A DNA stretch of 64,000 nt from an uncultured Eubacteriales bacterium. GTDB lineage: Bacteria; Bacillota; Clostridia; Peptostreptococcales; Anaerovoracaceae. The first letter of the stretch is position 1, and the number at the start of each line of letters is the position of its first letter. The stretch lies in contig CADADV010000002.1 of assembly GCA_902786815.1 (NCBI GenBank), positions 62,001 to 126,000 of the forward strand, in the 5' to 3' direction. Below are positions 17,262 through 27,629 of the stretch, piece by piece. A program made the position numbers and the translations under genes. Under the pieces are notes generated by a model. It worked only from the letters and a program-made list of their open reading frames with translations, was not told where the DNA came from and searched no databases.

Positions 17262-19394
17262 ATGAATCAGAAAATATCCGAACACAAATACCTGTTCCAC
17301 CACGGTGCGAACTACAGATCATATGAATTTCTCGGCGCGCATATCACGGCGGAGCCGGAAGCAGGTATCTGTTTCCGCGTCTGGGCGCCCCGGGCAGAGT
17401 CCGTCGCGGTCGTCGGCAGCTTCAACGACTGGGAGCTTTCGGCTTGCCCGATGAAGCAGCTCGAAGACGATCCGGAGATCTGGGAGGCTTTTTCTCCTGA
17501 TGCAAAGGCAGGCGATCTTTACAAGTTTGCGGTGACTGCAGAGCACCCGGACGAAGGCAGGACGCGTACTGTCTGGAAGGCCGACCCGTACGCCTTCTTC
17601 TCAGAAAACGGATCCGCCGACAACCAGCGGGCTTCTATAATATATGACCCATATGCAGCCTTCGAATGGGCCGACGGCGAATGGATGGAGCAGCGCAAAA
17701 GCAAAAACATCTACAAGTCGCCTGTAAACATCTACGAAGTGCACCTGGGCTCATGGAGACGTCATGATGACGGAACCCCTATGACGTATAAGGAGACTGC
17801 AGATTCTCTGATCGAGTACGTCAAAGGCATGGGTTACACGCACATCGAACTGCTGCCAGTGATGGAGCATCCTTTCGACGGATCCTGGGGTTATCAGGTC
17901 ACGGGGTATTACAGTCCCACATCCAGATACGGCCGCCCGGAAGAACTGCAGTATCTGATCGATATGGCCCACCGCAGCGGGATCGGCGTGATCATGGACT
18001 GGGTCCCGGCCCACTTCCCGAAAGATGAATACGGACTGGCCGCATTCGACGGACAGCCCCTCTATGAATATACAGATAAACTGAAAGCAGAACACAAAGG
18101 GTGGGGCACGCTGGCCTTCGATTTCGGCAGACCGGAAGTCATCAGCTTCCTTGTTTCCAACGCTTTCTACTGGTGTGAGCAGTTCCATGTGGACGGACTC
18201 CGCGTAGACGCAGTCGCGGCCATGATCTATCTGAACTACGGCCGCGAGTTTGGAGAATGGATGCCGAACGAAGACGGCGGCGTCGAGAACAAAGAAGCGA
18301 TCAAGTTCCTCCAGCGCATGAACCAGGATGTTCTGACCAACTTCCCGGGTGTCATCACAGTGGCGGAAGAATCCACCGCTTTTCCGATGATCACCAAGCC
18401 GCCTCATGACGGCGGCCTCGGTTTCAACTTCAAGTGGAACATGGGATGGATGAACGACGAGCTCGAATACTTCCAGTCCGACCCCGTCTTCCGCCGGGAT
18501 ATCCACGGCAAACTGATCTTCTCCCTGCATTACGCCTGGAGCGAGAACTTCATCCTGCCGATTTCCCACGACGAAGTGGTTCACGGCAAGAAGTCTCTCC
18601 TCGACAAAATGCCCGGCGAGTATGACCGCAAGTTCGACGGCTACCGTACCTTCATGGCATACATGATCACCCATCCGGGCAAGAAACTCACCTTCATGGG
18701 CACAGAATTCGCCCAGTTCATCGAATGGAATGAGGCCCAGCAGCTTGACTGGCTTTTGCTTGATTATGACAAGCACAGGCAGGCCTGGGAATTTGTCCGC
18801 GATCTGAATTACATGTACCTGCGGGAGCCGGCGCTCTGGCGCGGCGACGATACGCCGGATGGTTTCCGGTGGATCGACGGCGGGAACATCGACGACAACG
18901 TCATCACCTTCATGCGGTATGAAGCCAATGCAAAAGTTTCCAATGCGGAAACGCCCGATGCGGAAACGTCCGACACAGAAGCACCAGCCGCAAAGGTATC
19001 CGAGCCCGCAGAAGCCAAAGCAGAAGAAGAAACCCCTCTCGTCATCTGCCTGAATCTTTCGGGCAAGGATCTGGAGCACTACAAAGTCGGCGTGCCTTGC
19101 GGAGATGAGTATGTGACGCTGATCGATACAGACGCAGTTTCGTATGGCGGCGCCGGGAAACGGTCCGCTTTAACATATGAAGTACAGCCTGTGGGCTGGA
19201 ATGGTTACGAGTACCATATCGAACTCTCCCTTCCTGCCCTGTCGGCGATTGTTTTAAAACCAAAGGAGGAAAAGAAACATGGCGAGAAAGAAAAAATGCA
19301 TAGCAATGCTCCTCGCCGGAGGACAGGGAAGCCGTCTGGCGCCACTGACAGAAAACGTGGCGAAGCCGGCGGTTCCATTCGGCGGAAGGTATAG
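17262..19394 (+). CDS. glgB: 1,4-alpha-glucan branching enzyme with linker insertion and C-terminal extension
   Basis: GH13 enzyme that creates alpha-1,6 branches in glycogen. An N-terminal CBM48 domain ([21 protein letters not shown]) precedes the barrel; Asp316 (GLRVDAV) is the nucleophile and Glu369 (VAEEST) the acid/base. At 710 residues it is longer than usual for two reasons. A low-complexity Ala/Glu/Thr/Pro segment is inserted at about residues 555-590 in the C-terminal beta domain. The frame also stays open about 38 residues past the normal end (IVLKPK), overlapping glgC by 116 bases with a basic tail ending SIRRKV. The glgC ribosome site lies inside glgB. Confidence 0.95.
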   Translation: MNQKISEHKYLFHHGANYRSYEFLGAHITAEPEAGICFRVWAPRAESVAVVGSFNDWELSACPMKQLEDDPEIWEAFSPDAKAGDLYKFAVTAEHPDEGRTRTVWKADPYAFFSENGSADNQRASIIYDPYAAFEWADGEWMEQRKSKNIYKSPVNIYEVHLGSWRRHDDGTPMTYKETADSLIEYVKGMGYTHIELLPVMEHPFDGSWGYQVTGYYSPTSRYGRPEELQYLIDMAHRSGIGVIMDWVPAHFPKDEYGLAAFDGQPLYEYTDKLKAEHKGWGTLAFDFGRPEVISFLVSNAFYWCEQFHVDGLRVDAVAAMIYLNYGREFGEWMPNEDGGVENKEAIKFLQRMNQDVLTNFPGVITVAEESTAFPMITKPPHDGGLGFNFKWNMGWMNDELEYFQSDPVFRRDIHGKLIFSLHYAWSENFILPISHDEVVHGKKSLLDKMPGEYDRKFDGYRTFMAYMITHPGKKLTFMGTEFAQFIEWNEAQQLDWLLLDYDKHRQAWEFVRDLNYMYLREPALWRGDDTPDGFRWIDGGNIDDNVITFMRYEANAKVSNAETPDAETSDTEAPAAKVSEPAEAKAEEETPLVICLNLSGKDLEHYKVGVPCGDEYVTLIDTDAVSYGGAGKRSALTYEVQPVGWNGYEYHIELSLPALSAIVLKPKEEKKHGEKEKMHSNAPRRRTGKPSGATDRKRGEAGGSIRRKV

Positions 19395-20421
19395 GATCAT
19401 CGATTTCTCTCTTTCCAACTGTGTCAATTCCGGAATTGATACAGTTGGCGTGCTGACACAGTATCAGCCTCTGGAGCTGAACGATTATCTGGGTACAGGC
19501 GATCCGTGGGATCTGGATCTGAACTACGGCGGACTCCACGTCCTGCCGCCTTACCAGGCTGCAAAGGGCGGCGACTGGTTCAAGGGAACTGCCAACGCGA
19601 TCTACCAGAACAGGAAGTTCATCTCCAACTATAACCCGGACTACATCGTCGTTCTGTCCGGCGACCACATCTACAAGATGAACTATGACATCATGCTTCA
19701 GGAGCATATCGACAACGATGCGGACTGCACCATCGCCGTCATGGATGTTCCTCTTGAAGAGGCAAGCCGCTTTGGAATCATGAGCACCGACGAAACCGGC
19801 AGGATCACGGAATTCGCTGAGAAACCGGCGCACCCGAAAAGCACGCTGGCTTCCATGGGCGTATATGTGTTCAGTACAGATAAACTCTTTAAGTATCTGG
19901 AAGAAGATGAACAGAATCCGGATTCAGAAAACGACTTCGGCAAGAACGTCATTCCGCTTATGCTGGCAGGCGGCGAGAAACTGCATGCGTATCTCTACAA
20001 AGGCTACTGGCGGGATGTCGGAACGCTCTCTTCCTATTGGAGCGCGAACATGGATACCCTCGGCGACGATCCTGTGCTTTGGCTCAACGACGACGGATGG
20101 CGCATCTACTATCGCCATGACTTCCAGTACCCAACTTACCTGGGTGAGCACGCCAGTCTGCACAACTGCAACTGCGCAGCAGGAAATGAGATCGACGGAC
20201 AGGTTTCCGACTCTGTTCTGGGAAGCAACATCACCATCGAAGAAGGCGCTGTCGTCAAAGACTGCGTCATCATGAACAACGTGGTCATTGAAAAAGGCGC
20301 ATCCGTTGAATACGCCATCATCGACCGGGATGTCCGCATCTGCGCCGGCGCGAAAGTCGGCGGCGACAAGGAGCAGACAGAACTGACCGTTATTGCTGCA
20401 GGAACCACTGTAGAGAAGTAG
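19279..20421 (+). CDS. glgC: Glucose-1-phosphate adenylyltransferase, catalytic subunit
   Basis: Makes ADP-glucose and PPi from glucose-1-phosphate and ATP, the committed step of glycogen synthesis. The nucleotide loop [26 protein letters not shown], the metal site [10 protein letters not shown] and ITEFAEKP are intact, and the C-terminal half is a left-handed beta-helix. Length (380) is normal. The start overlaps glgB by 116 bases but has AAAGGAGG at ideal distance and the expected N-terminus. GlgD follows 12 bases later, so the enzyme is probably a GlgC/GlgD hetero-oligomer as in other Firmicutes. Confidence 0.96.
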   Translation: MARKKKCIAMLLAGGQGSRLAPLTENVAKPAVPFGGRYRIIDFSLSNCVNSGIDTVGVLTQYQPLELNDYLGTGDPWDLDLNYGGLHVLPPYQAAKGGDWFKGTANAIYQNRKFISNYNPDYIVVLSGDHIYKMNYDIMLQEHIDNDADCTIAVMDVPLEEASRFGIMSTDETGRITEFAEKPAHPKSTLASMGVYVFSTDKLFKYLEEDEQNPDSENDFGKNVIPLMLAGGEKLHAYLYKGYWRDVGTLSSYWSANMDTLGDDPVLWLNDDGWRIYYRHDFQYPTYLGEHASLHNCNCAAGNEIDGQVSDSVLGSNITIEEGAVVKDCVIMNNVVIEKGASVEYAIIDRDVRICAGAKVGGDKEQTELTVIAAGTTVEK

Positions 20422-20433
20422 GAGGTGTAGGAC

Positions 20434-21552
20434 ATGAATATGCTTGGACTTATTTTTGCCGATGAGCATGATGCTGATGTCAACGAGCTTACAGCGAAAC
20501 GGACCTTTGCAGCAGTGCCCTTTGGCGCCAGATACCGCATTATAGACTTTTTCATTTCCAACATGACCAATTCCGGCATCCGCAATATCGGCGTGGTGGC
20601 TACAACGAAATACGAGAGCCTCATGGGTCATGTCCGTTACGGCGGCGAGTGGGATCTGAACAGGAGAAAATCAGGACTCAGCGTGCTTCCTCCGTTCTCA
20701 TTCAGCGGCGGTGAGGTCCGCTATGAAAACGTACTGGAAGCGCTGCAGGCGAACATTTACTATATCAAGCAGGCAACCGAGCCATATGTGCTCTTCACCT
20801 GTTGCAACGCAATCGGCAACATCGATTACGCCGACATGCTGGATTATCACATCAAGAGCGGCGCACGCTTCACCTGCCTTTGCACGAAGAATCCGCGCAA
20901 CAAGAAAGGCGGCGTTCCGACAACAGAGTATAAGCTTGACGCGGATAACAGAATCACGGATATCATCATCCGCGAGGAAGTCACGCCGGACGCATACATG
21001 GGCGTAAACGCATACATCATGGGACGGGAAGATCTGCTGGAGCTTTTGGAAGACTCCGTCGAACATGAACTGGTCAGCCTGAGAAAAGACATTCTGGTCC
21101 CGATGCTCAAGGATTCAAAAGTCATGGCTTACGTTACCGATGAAACGCTCCTGTTTATCGACACGATCTCTTCCTATCTGGAGAGCAATCTGGATCTGCT
21201 GGATGCCGATATCAGAAAGGAACTGTTCGGACAGGAACTCCGGCCGATCATCACAAGAGCAGGCAACAGCTCCCCGGCCTTCTACGGCGAGGGGTCCGAT
21301 GCGGCCAATTCCATGATCGCGGCAGGCTCTGTCATTGAAGGAACGGTCAGAAACTCCATTATTTTCAGAGGCGTGCATATCAAAAAAGGCGCTGTCGTCG
21401 AAAACTGCGTTATCAATCAGGACTGCACCATCGGCGAAGGCGCTGTGCTCAACTACGCTGTACTGGATAAGAACGTCGTCATCCATGACAAGAGACTGCT
21501 TTCCGGATACATCACCCATCCGTTCTATGTGAAGAAAGGGTCTGTGATCTAG
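20434..21552 (+). CDS. glgD: GlgD subunit of glucose-1-phosphate adenylyltransferase
   Basis: A paralogue of GlgC (372 residues) that keeps the fold, with RTFAAVPFGARYRIIDFFISNMTNSGI and a C-terminal beta-helix, but lacks the GGQGSRL nucleotide loop: its N-terminus runs LGLIFADEHDADVNELT. In Firmicutes GlgD is non-catalytic alone and raises the activity of GlgC. AGGAGG lies just after the glgC stop. It is co-transcribed with glgB, glgC, a GH13 amylase and pgm. Confidence 0.94.
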   Translation: MNMLGLIFADEHDADVNELTAKRTFAAVPFGARYRIIDFFISNMTNSGIRNIGVVATTKYESLMGHVRYGGEWDLNRRKSGLSVLPPFSFSGGEVRYENVLEALQANIYYIKQATEPYVLFTCCNAIGNIDYADMLDYHIKSGARFTCLCTKNPRNKKGGVPTTEYKLDADNRITDIIIREEVTPDAYMGVNAYIMGREDLLELLEDSVEHELVSLRKDILVPMLKDSKVMAYVTDETLLFIDTISSYLESNLDLLDADIRKELFGQELRPIITRAGNSSPAFYGEGSDAANSMIAAGSVIEGTVRNSIIFRGVHIKKGAVVENCVINQDCTIGEGAVLNYAVLDKNVVIHDKRLLSGYITHPFYVKKGSVI

Positions 21553-21582
21553 ACCGTCGGAACAGGGAGAAAGGATCATTAT

Positions 21583-23589
21583 TTGAAAAAGGCTGATATA
21601 GTATTTGACTCGAGAGATAAATATTTCAAATCACCGCAAGGCGCCGTCAAAGCAGGCACAGAGCTGACGTTCCGGCTTCAGATCGCGTGCGATCTGAAGC
21701 CTCTTGGGGTCTGTCTTGTTGTGAAATACGACAGGCACGATACGCCGGCGTGTTACGAAATGTGCAGCGGTGCATCTGGTGAGGAAACAGATTTCCTTGA
21801 ATACGCTGTAACCTGCAGGATCCAAGATACTGGTCTTTACTGGTATCATTTCGAAGTGCTTACAGAAGACAGGCTGCTGTACATCGGCAAGGGCGATCAT
21901 AACAATGCTATTATCACCGGTGTCTCGCACCTGCACAGCAATGAAGGGAGATGGCTTGCCACACAGCAGACGCATGATTGGTCCGGTGCGCAGAAAATAC
22001 GCAATTGGCCGGATATGCAGCCGGGACCAATGTGTACCTGGCAGCAGACCGTCTACAACCGGGCGTACGATACGCCGGAATGGCTCTGCGGCGGCGTCTA
22101 CTACCACGTCTTCGTAGACCGGTTCCACAAATCCGGCAGACCCCGCATCAGAATGGAAGGCAAGACCAACCGCCACGACTGGGGCGGCACGCCGGAATGG
22201 AAACCGAAGAATCTCAAAATATACAACAACGATTTTTTCGGAGGGGATCTGGAAGGCATCCGGCAAAAGCTTCCCTATCTGGCTGAACTCAATGTGACAT
22301 GCATCTACCTCAGCCCGATATTCGAAGCCTATTCCAGCCACAAGTACGACACCGGGGATTACGAGAAGATCGATCCCATGTTCGGCACTGAAGAAGACTT
22401 CCGCAAGCTCTGCGAGGAGGCGGCGCGCTACGATATGCGTGTGATCTGCGACGGGGTCTTCGCACACACGGGATCCGATTCCAAGTACTTTGACAAGTAC
22501 GATCACTATAAAACAGGGCCTGCCGCGGAAGACAAAACCCTGCAGGGCGCCTACAACAATCCGGATTCCAAATACCGCAGCTGGTATTATTTCCACGAGG
22601 ACGGCACTTACGACTGCTGGTGGGATTTCAATACTCTGCCGAAGCTGAACAAACACGACCCGTCCTATACGGAATACATTACCGGTGAAAACGGCATCAT
22701 CCGGAAGTGGCTGCGCGCCGGTGCATCCGGCTGGCGCCTCGATGTGGCTGACGAACTGCCTGTCGATTTCCTGGACGCTTTGGTAGCTGCTGCAAAAGCA
22801 GAAAAACCGGATGCGCTGATCGTCGGCGAAGTCTGGGAGGACGCCTCCAACAAGATCGCCTATGAGGAACGAAAAAACTACTTCGAAGGCAATCGGCTCG
22901 ACTCCGTCATGAACTATCCTTTCCGCACGGCCATCATTGATTTCGTACGTTACGGGAACGCTGCCGGCCTTGCGGAAACGGTCGAAACCATTGTCGAAAA
23001 TTATCCGCCGGAAGTGCTGCACTGTCTGATGAATGTCCTCGGGACCCACGACAGCATCCGGATCCTCACGGCGCTTGCCGGCGTGGATCTGGGGCCCGAG
23101 CCGTCCAGATCTCTGCAGGCGGATATCAAAATGAGCGATGCGGAATGGTCGCAGGGGATCAAGCTTCTTAAAATCGCTTCCCTGCTCCAGATGACACTGC
23201 CGGGCGTACCGTGTATTTACTACGGCGACGAAGCCGGCCTGGAAGGTTACAAAGATCCGTTCAACCGGACCTGCTACCCCTGGGGCCGCGAATGCATAGA
23301 ACTGCTGGGCTGGTATAAGAAGATCACTTCGCTCCGCACTTCCCGCAGCCTCTACCGGTGCGGCGGATACCGGACGATCGCATCTGCAGAGGGGCTGTTT
23401 GCTTTTGAACGTTACGCAGAGTGTTCCGGCACAGAAGGCGCGGCGCCGATCATCACAGCCGCCAACTGCGGCGAAAATGAACAGCATCTGCCGCTGGAAG
23501 GACGCTGGACCGATCTACTGACCGGCAGCACCTTCGAAGGCACCATCGCCATGTTCCCCGGGGACACACTGCTTTTGGAAAAGATATAA
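21583..23589 (+). CDS. GH13 alpha-amylase/cyclomaltodextrinase-like glucanohydrolase
   Basis: A 668-residue cytosolic GH13 enzyme acting on alpha-glucans. An N-terminal beta domain (about 1-165) precedes the barrel. The four conserved regions are present: DGVFAHT; GWRLDVADE with Asp387 as nucleophile; IVGEVWE with Glu416 as acid/base; LGTHDS with Asp490. There is no signal peptide, so it works inside on glycogen or maltodextrins and is most like neopullulanase/cyclomaltodextrinase enzymes. The start is TTG at 21583 behind GGGAGAAAGGA. It lies in the glg operon 30 bases after glgD, suggesting trimming of glycogen side chains; exact bond specificity is undetermined. Confidence 0.88.
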   Translation: MKKADIVFDSRDKYFKSPQGAVKAGTELTFRLQIACDLKPLGVCLVVKYDRHDTPACYEMCSGASGEETDFLEYAVTCRIQDTGLYWYHFEVLTEDRLLYIGKGDHNNAIITGVSHLHSNEGRWLATQQTHDWSGAQKIRNWPDMQPGPMCTWQQTVYNRAYDTPEWLCGGVYYHVFVDRFHKSGRPRIRMEGKTNRHDWGGTPEWKPKNLKIYNNDFFGGDLEGIRQKLPYLAELNVTCIYLSPIFEAYSSHKYDTGDYEKIDPMFGTEEDFRKLCEEAARYDMRVICDGVFAHTGSDSKYFDKYDHYKTGPAAEDKTLQGAYNNPDSKYRSWYYFHEDGTYDCWWDFNTLPKLNKHDPSYTEYITGENGIIRKWLRAGASGWRLDVADELPVDFLDALVAAAKAEKPDALIVGEVWEDASNKIAYEERKNYFEGNRLDSVMNYPFRTAIIDFVRYGNAAGLAETVETIVENYPPEVLHCLMNVLGTHDSIRILTALAGVDLGPEPSRSLQADIKMSDAEWSQGIKLLKIASLLQMTLPGVPCIYYGDEAGLEGYKDPFNRTCYPWGRECIELLGWYKKITSLRTSRSLYRCGGYRTIASAEGLFAFERYAECSGTEGAAPIITAANCGENEQHLPLEGRWTDLLTGSTFEGTIAMFPGDTLLLEKI

Positions 23590-23604
23590 GGAGGAATATA
23601 CACA

Positions 23605-25323
23605 ATGGATTACAGAAAAGAATACGACCGCTGGCTCGCAAGCGACGTGGTCGATGCGCAGACAAAAGAAGAACTGCGCGCCATCGCCGGAGATGAGAAA
23701 CAGATCGAAGGCAGATTCAGCAAGCCGCTCGATTTCGGTACGGCGGGACTGCGCGGCATCATGTGCGCGGGTCTGTTCGGTATGAACGTCTACACTGTCC
23801 GCTACGCCACCCAGGGCCTGGCAGACCTGATCAAGGCCAGCAGCGTGGAAGGCAAAAGCGGCGTTACGATTTCCTACGATTCCAGAAACAACAGCGACCT
23901 TTTCGCCCGTGAAGCAGCAGGCGTTCTGGCCGCCAACGGAATCCACGTATATTTCTTCGAAAGCCTCAGACCGACGCCGGAACTGTCCTTCGCCCTGCGC
24001 GAGACAGGCTCCATCGCCGGCATCAACGTCACAGCCAGCCACAACCCGAAGGAGTACAACGGCTACAAGGTCTACTGGGAGGACGGCGCGCAGCTGCCGC
24101 CCGAACACGCAGCGCAGGTCGCAGACTCCATGATGAAGAGCGACATCTTCGATGACGTCAAGACCATGGATTTCGCAAAAGCACAGGCGGACGGTTTCAT
24201 CACGATCCTCGGCGAGGAAATGGATGAGAAGTATCTCGCCCGCGTACTCGAGCAGTCTGCAAGCGCTTCCGCCGTTAAGGAAGCCGCGGATTTCAAACTG
24301 ATCTACACGCCGCTGCACGGCACCGGATATAAACTGGTTCCGGAAGTCCTCAGACGCCTGGGCGCGGAGAACATCATCACCGTTCCGGAGCAGATGGTCA
24401 TCGACGGAGACTTCCCGACGGTCGCTTCCCCGAACCCCGACAACATCAACACCTTCGGACTGGCCATCGATCTTGCCAAACAGCATGACGCCAACCTGAT
24501 CATCGGCACCGACCCTGACGGCGACCGCTGCGGCGCAGTCGTCAGAAACGGAGACGAGTTCATCATGCTCACCGGAAACCAGCTGGGCGTACTGCTTCTG
24601 GACTATATCATCACAGCGAAGAAGGAAGCCGGCACGCTGGCAGCCAACAGTGCGGCCGTCAAGAGCATCGTATCCACGATCATGGCAAACGTGATCTGCG
24701 AGAAGAACGATGTGGCTATGGTCGAAGTGCTCACCGGTTTCAAATACATCGGCGAGAAGATCAAAGAATGGGAAGCAAACGGAGAGCACACCTTCCTCTT
24801 CGGTTTCGAGGAGAGCAACGGTTACCTCAGCGGCACCTACGCCCGCGACAAGGACGCCATCGTCGCTTCGATGCTTCTGTGCGAGATGGCCTGCTACTAT
24901 GCAGGCAAAGGCCTCACACTCTATGAAGTCCTGCAGCAGATGTACGAAAAATACGGTTACTTCAAGGAAGAAGTCATCTCCATCCAGTTCGAAGGATTCG
25001 ACGCATCAGATAAGATGGCGGCAGTCATGAAGCAGCTGCGCGAGCAGCCGCCTGCAGAGATCGGATTCCCGATCGAGAAGATCCGCGATTACGACAGCGG
25101 CCTGATCACGGATGTCGCCACAGGAGACACCTGTCCGACCGGCCTGCCAAAAGCCAACGTGCTGTTCTATGAACTGGCCGGCGGCTCCAAGGCCATCGTA
25201 CGGCCATCGGGAACAGAGCCGAAGGTCAAGCTCTATCTGATGGCACAGGGCGACAGCGCCGCAGCATGCGGCGACGCGCTGGCAGCGATCAAGGCAGCCC
25301 TGCTCGCCCTCGTCAAAGGCTGA
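23605..25323 (+). CDS. pgm: Phosphoglucomutase (alpha-D-phosphohexomutase family)
   Basis: Interconverts glucose-1-phosphate and glucose-6-phosphate, linking glycogen to glycolysis. The phosphoserine loop TASHNPKEYNGYKVYW, the metal loop TDPDGDRCG, the sugar-binding EESNGYL and the C-terminal phosphate loop RPSGTEPKVK are all intact over 572 residues. AAGGAGGAA precedes the ATG. It is the last gene of the glgB-led operon, with a strong terminator 46 bases beyond its stop. A role as phosphomannomutase is possible but context favours glucose phosphates. Confidence 0.95.
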   Translation: MDYRKEYDRWLASDVVDAQTKEELRAIAGDEKQIEGRFSKPLDFGTAGLRGIMCAGLFGMNVYTVRYATQGLADLIKASSVEGKSGVTISYDSRNNSDLFAREAAGVLAANGIHVYFFESLRPTPELSFALRETGSIAGINVTASHNPKEYNGYKVYWEDGAQLPPEHAAQVADSMMKSDIFDDVKTMDFAKAQADGFITILGEEMDEKYLARVLEQSASASAVKEAADFKLIYTPLHGTGYKLVPEVLRRLGAENIITVPEQMVIDGDFPTVASPNPDNINTFGLAIDLAKQHDANLIIGTDPDGDRCGAVVRNGDEFIMLTGNQLGVLLLDYIITAKKEAGTLAANSAAVKSIVSTIMANVICEKNDVAMVEVLTGFKYIGEKIKEWEANGEHTFLFGFEESNGYLSGTYARDKDAIVASMLLCEMACYYAGKGLTLYEVLQQMYEKYGYFKEEVISIQFEGFDASDKMAAVMKQLREQPPAEIGFPIEKIRDYDSGLITDVATGDTCPTGLPKANVLFYELAGGSKAIVRPSGTEPKVKLYLMAQGDSAAACGDALAAIKAALLALVKG

Positions 25324-25368
25324 GTCAAGCTGCGATGCGAAAGACTGAAAACACACAGTATAAAAACG

Positions 25369-25397
25369 ATCCCCGCGCTCAGGCGCGGGGATTTCTT
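25369..25397. terminator. Bidirectional terminator between pgm and malQ
   Basis: ATCCCCGCGC (25369-25378) pairs with GCGCGGGGAT (25383-25392) around TCAG. T-rich tracts follow on both strands, so it ends both the glg operon and the convergent malQ message. Confidence 0.9.
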
Positions 25398-25428
25398 ATA
25401 GCATAACTTCTCTTATAGCGTATCCTCT

Positions 25429-26976
25429 TTATCTGTTGTACCGTTTCGTCATCTCCCGGATCGACTGGGCAAGCTGAGGCGTGAACGCATCCGGATCCAT
25501 CTGCCAGCGCCAGTTCCCTTCTGCCACGCCCGGAATATTGATCCTGGCGTCGCTACCCAATAGCAGGTAATCCTGCATCGGAATGATACAGGTGTCGCAG
25601 CGGCTGCTGTGAGCCAGTTCGATGAGCCCGGAAACAGCCATTTCGGCAGGCATGATTTCATCCGCTTCCTCGGCGACGCCGAACAGTTCGGCCTTCCGCT
25701 CCGGTGTGATCTCCGACTTTTCGCGCAGGTACCATGAGACGAAATGTTTCTTCCAGTCTTCTGCCTTTCTGTACCAGCCGGCGGTCGTATCGTTGTCGTG
25801 TGTGCCGGTGTAGATCACGGAATTGTCCGTATCGTAATTGACCGGCAGGTATACGTTTTCGTCGCCCGTGTCGAAAGCGAACTGCAGGATCTTCATGCCC
25901 GGATAACCGGCCTGCGCCATCATCTCCTTGACTTCCTCTGTCAGATAGCCCAGATCCTCTGCGATGTATCTGCGGTTTCCGAGAGCCGCGTTGACCGCGT
26001 TGAACAGTTCCATGCCCGGACCCTTCTCCCAGTGCCCTTCGGCAGGTTCTTCTGTTTCGGCAGGAATCACATAATAGGATTCGAAGCCTCTCATGTGATC
26101 GATCCGGACCACGTCGAAGAACCGCAGCTGCTGATGGATCCTGCGGATCCACCAGTCGAACCCCTGCGCTTTGTGAGCATCCCAGTTGTACACCGGATTG
26201 CCCCAGCACTGCCCCTTCGCGGTGAAGGCGTCAGGCGGCGCGCCCGCCTCGAATTCGCAGACGCCGTTTTCGTCCAGCTGGAACAGCTGCGGAAACGCCC
26301 AGCAGTCCGCGCTCTCATAAGCAGTGTAATACGGAATATCTCCAATGAGCTCGACGGATTTTGCATGAGCGTACTTCTTGAGCCCGTCCCACTGTCTGAA
26401 GAACTCATACTGGGTCCAGCGGTAATACTCGATCGCTTCGGCAAGTTTGTCTGTCCATTCTGCAATGGCCTGCGAGTCTCTTGAACGGATCTCTTCGTCC
26501 CACAGGGACCAGTCCCCCTCGCCGAAGAATTCCGTCAGCGCTTCATATAACGCATAATCTTCAAGCCACGTTTCCTCCATCTTGCAGAAGGCCTGATAGT
26601 GGATCATTCCCTCCTCGTCGCTGCGCAGCCTGATGCTGAAGGCGTCGAAGGCCCGCCTGAGCGCCTCCCGCTTCATCTGAAGGCGTTCCTCCTTCGAGCA
26701 GTCAGCGTCCCTGACCGCCCGGACATCTTCCTCTGACAGAAGACCTTCCTCCTCCAGTTTTTCCAGTGAGATCAGCAGCGCTTCCCCTGCGAAGCTGGAG
26801 CTTGACTGGTAGGGGCAGAGCTCCTTGTTCACCGGTCCGATGGGAAGTACCTGCCAGTACTTCTGCCCCGCTTCGCTCAGCCTGTCTATAAACTTGTATG
26901 CTTCCTGATAAAGGTCCCCGATGCCGCATGCGGACGGCAGCGAGAACACCGGTAACAGAATTCCGCTGGCACGCAT
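25429..26976 (-). CDS. malQ: 4-alpha-glucanotransferase (amylomaltase)
   Basis: A 515-residue GH77 enzyme transferring maltosyl and longer units between alpha-1,4-glucans, making ends suited to phosphorylase. It begins with the family's RASGILLPVFSLPSACGIGDL and contains VVRIDHMRGF (nucleophile region), YIAEDLGYLT (acid/base region) and YTGTHDNDT. Length is normal. Its ATG shares one base with the TAA of the flavin reductase gene upstream, so the two are translationally coupled. It completes the glycogen/maltodextrin set. Confidence 0.96.
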   Translation of the reverse strand: MRASGILLPVFSLPSACGIGDLYQEAYKFIDRLSEAGQKYWQVLPIGPVNKELCPYQSSSSFAGEALLISLEKLEEEGLLSEEDVRAVRDADCSKEERLQMKREALRRAFDAFSIRLRSDEEGMIHYQAFCKMEETWLEDYALYEALTEFFGEGDWSLWDEEIRSRDSQAIAEWTDKLAEAIEYYRWTQYEFFRQWDGLKKYAHAKSVELIGDIPYYTAYESADCWAFPQLFQLDENGVCEFEAGAPPDAFTAKGQCWGNPVYNWDAHKAQGFDWWIRRIHQQLRFFDVVRIDHMRGFESYYVIPAETEEPAEGHWEKGPGMELFNAVNAALGNRRYIAEDLGYLTEEVKEMMAQAGYPGMKILQFAFDTGDENVYLPVNYDTDNSVIYTGTHDNDTTAGWYRKAEDWKKHFVSWYLREKSEITPERKAELFGVAEEADEIMPAEMAVSGLIELAHSSRCDTCIIPMQDYLLLGSDARINIPGVAEGNWRWQMDPDAFTPQLAQSIREMTKRYNR

Positions 26977-27629
26977 TATTTATCCCTCCTGCCTTTGCGG
27001 CTTGCAGCCGCGCGTTTCGCCTGTCTGTATTCCGCGCGCTTTTGCGCCTCGTAACGTTTTCTCGTCTTTGGTTTCATCACTGAATAGCCGAAGCGGCCGA
27101 TCTCCGCTTTCTTCAGCGGGAAATAGTGGCCGTGGCTGTAGGCGATGAGTCCCGCCCTGTCCAGATGGATGGCGCCTTTTTCATCGATCAGTTTCTCATC
27201 AGCCGAGACGCTGACGATCTCAGCCAGGAACATGTCATGGGAGCCGAGTTCGATGATGTCCCGCACCCGGCACTCCAGGTTCACCGGCGACTCTTCGATG
27301 GACGGGCACGCCACGATCTGACTGGGTGCGGCCGTCAGCTTCTGCGCTTCGAACTTGTCCACATCCCGACCGGACTTCACGCCGCACCAGTCTGTTGCAA
27401 AGGCAAGCGCCTGTGTGGTCAGATTGATCACGAACTCCCCTGTCTCCTTGATGATATCGTAGGAGTAGCGCTCCTTCCGCACGGATATATACGTCATGGG
27501 CGGATCGGAATTGATGATCCCGGTCCATGCGATCGTCAGTATATTCGGTTTCTCCCCGGGACGCGCGCAACTCACCATCACCGCCGGAACTGGGCTCAGC
27601 ATCGTCCCCGGATTCAGGACCCGCTTCAT
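26976..27629 (-). CDS. Flavin reductase family protein (flavoredoxin-like)
   Basis: A 217-residue FMN-binding split-barrel protein. NPGTMLSPVPAVMVSCARPGEKPNILTIAW at the start and WTGIINSDPPMTYISVRKERYS are typical of the flavoredoxin group, which carries electrons from NAD(P)H or ferredoxin to flavin or other acceptors. The tail is strongly basic (about the last 35 residues, many Lys/Arg). The start at 27629 is preferred because GGAGG lies just upstream; eight extra codons are possible. The coupling to malQ through a one-base overlap has no obvious metabolic reason. Confidence 0.88.
   Translation of the reverse strand: MKRVLNPGTMLSPVPAVMVSCARPGEKPNILTIAWTGIINSDPPMTYISVRKERYSYDIIKETGEFVINLTTQALAFATDWCGVKSGRDVDKFEAQKLTAAPSQIVACPSIEESPVNLECRVRDIIELGSHDMFLAEIVSVSADEKLIDEKGAIHLDRAGLIAYSHGHYFPLKKAEIGRFGYSVMKPKTRKRYEAQKRAEYRQAKRAAASRKGRRDK

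Noticed and set aside
17751..19079. 442-codon open frame antisense to glgB
   Set aside because: Low-complexity translation with no recognisable domain; sense gene is certain.
21631..23487. 618-codon open frame antisense to the GH13 gene
   Set aside because: Shadow of the sense codon pattern; the sense protein has all four GH13 regions.
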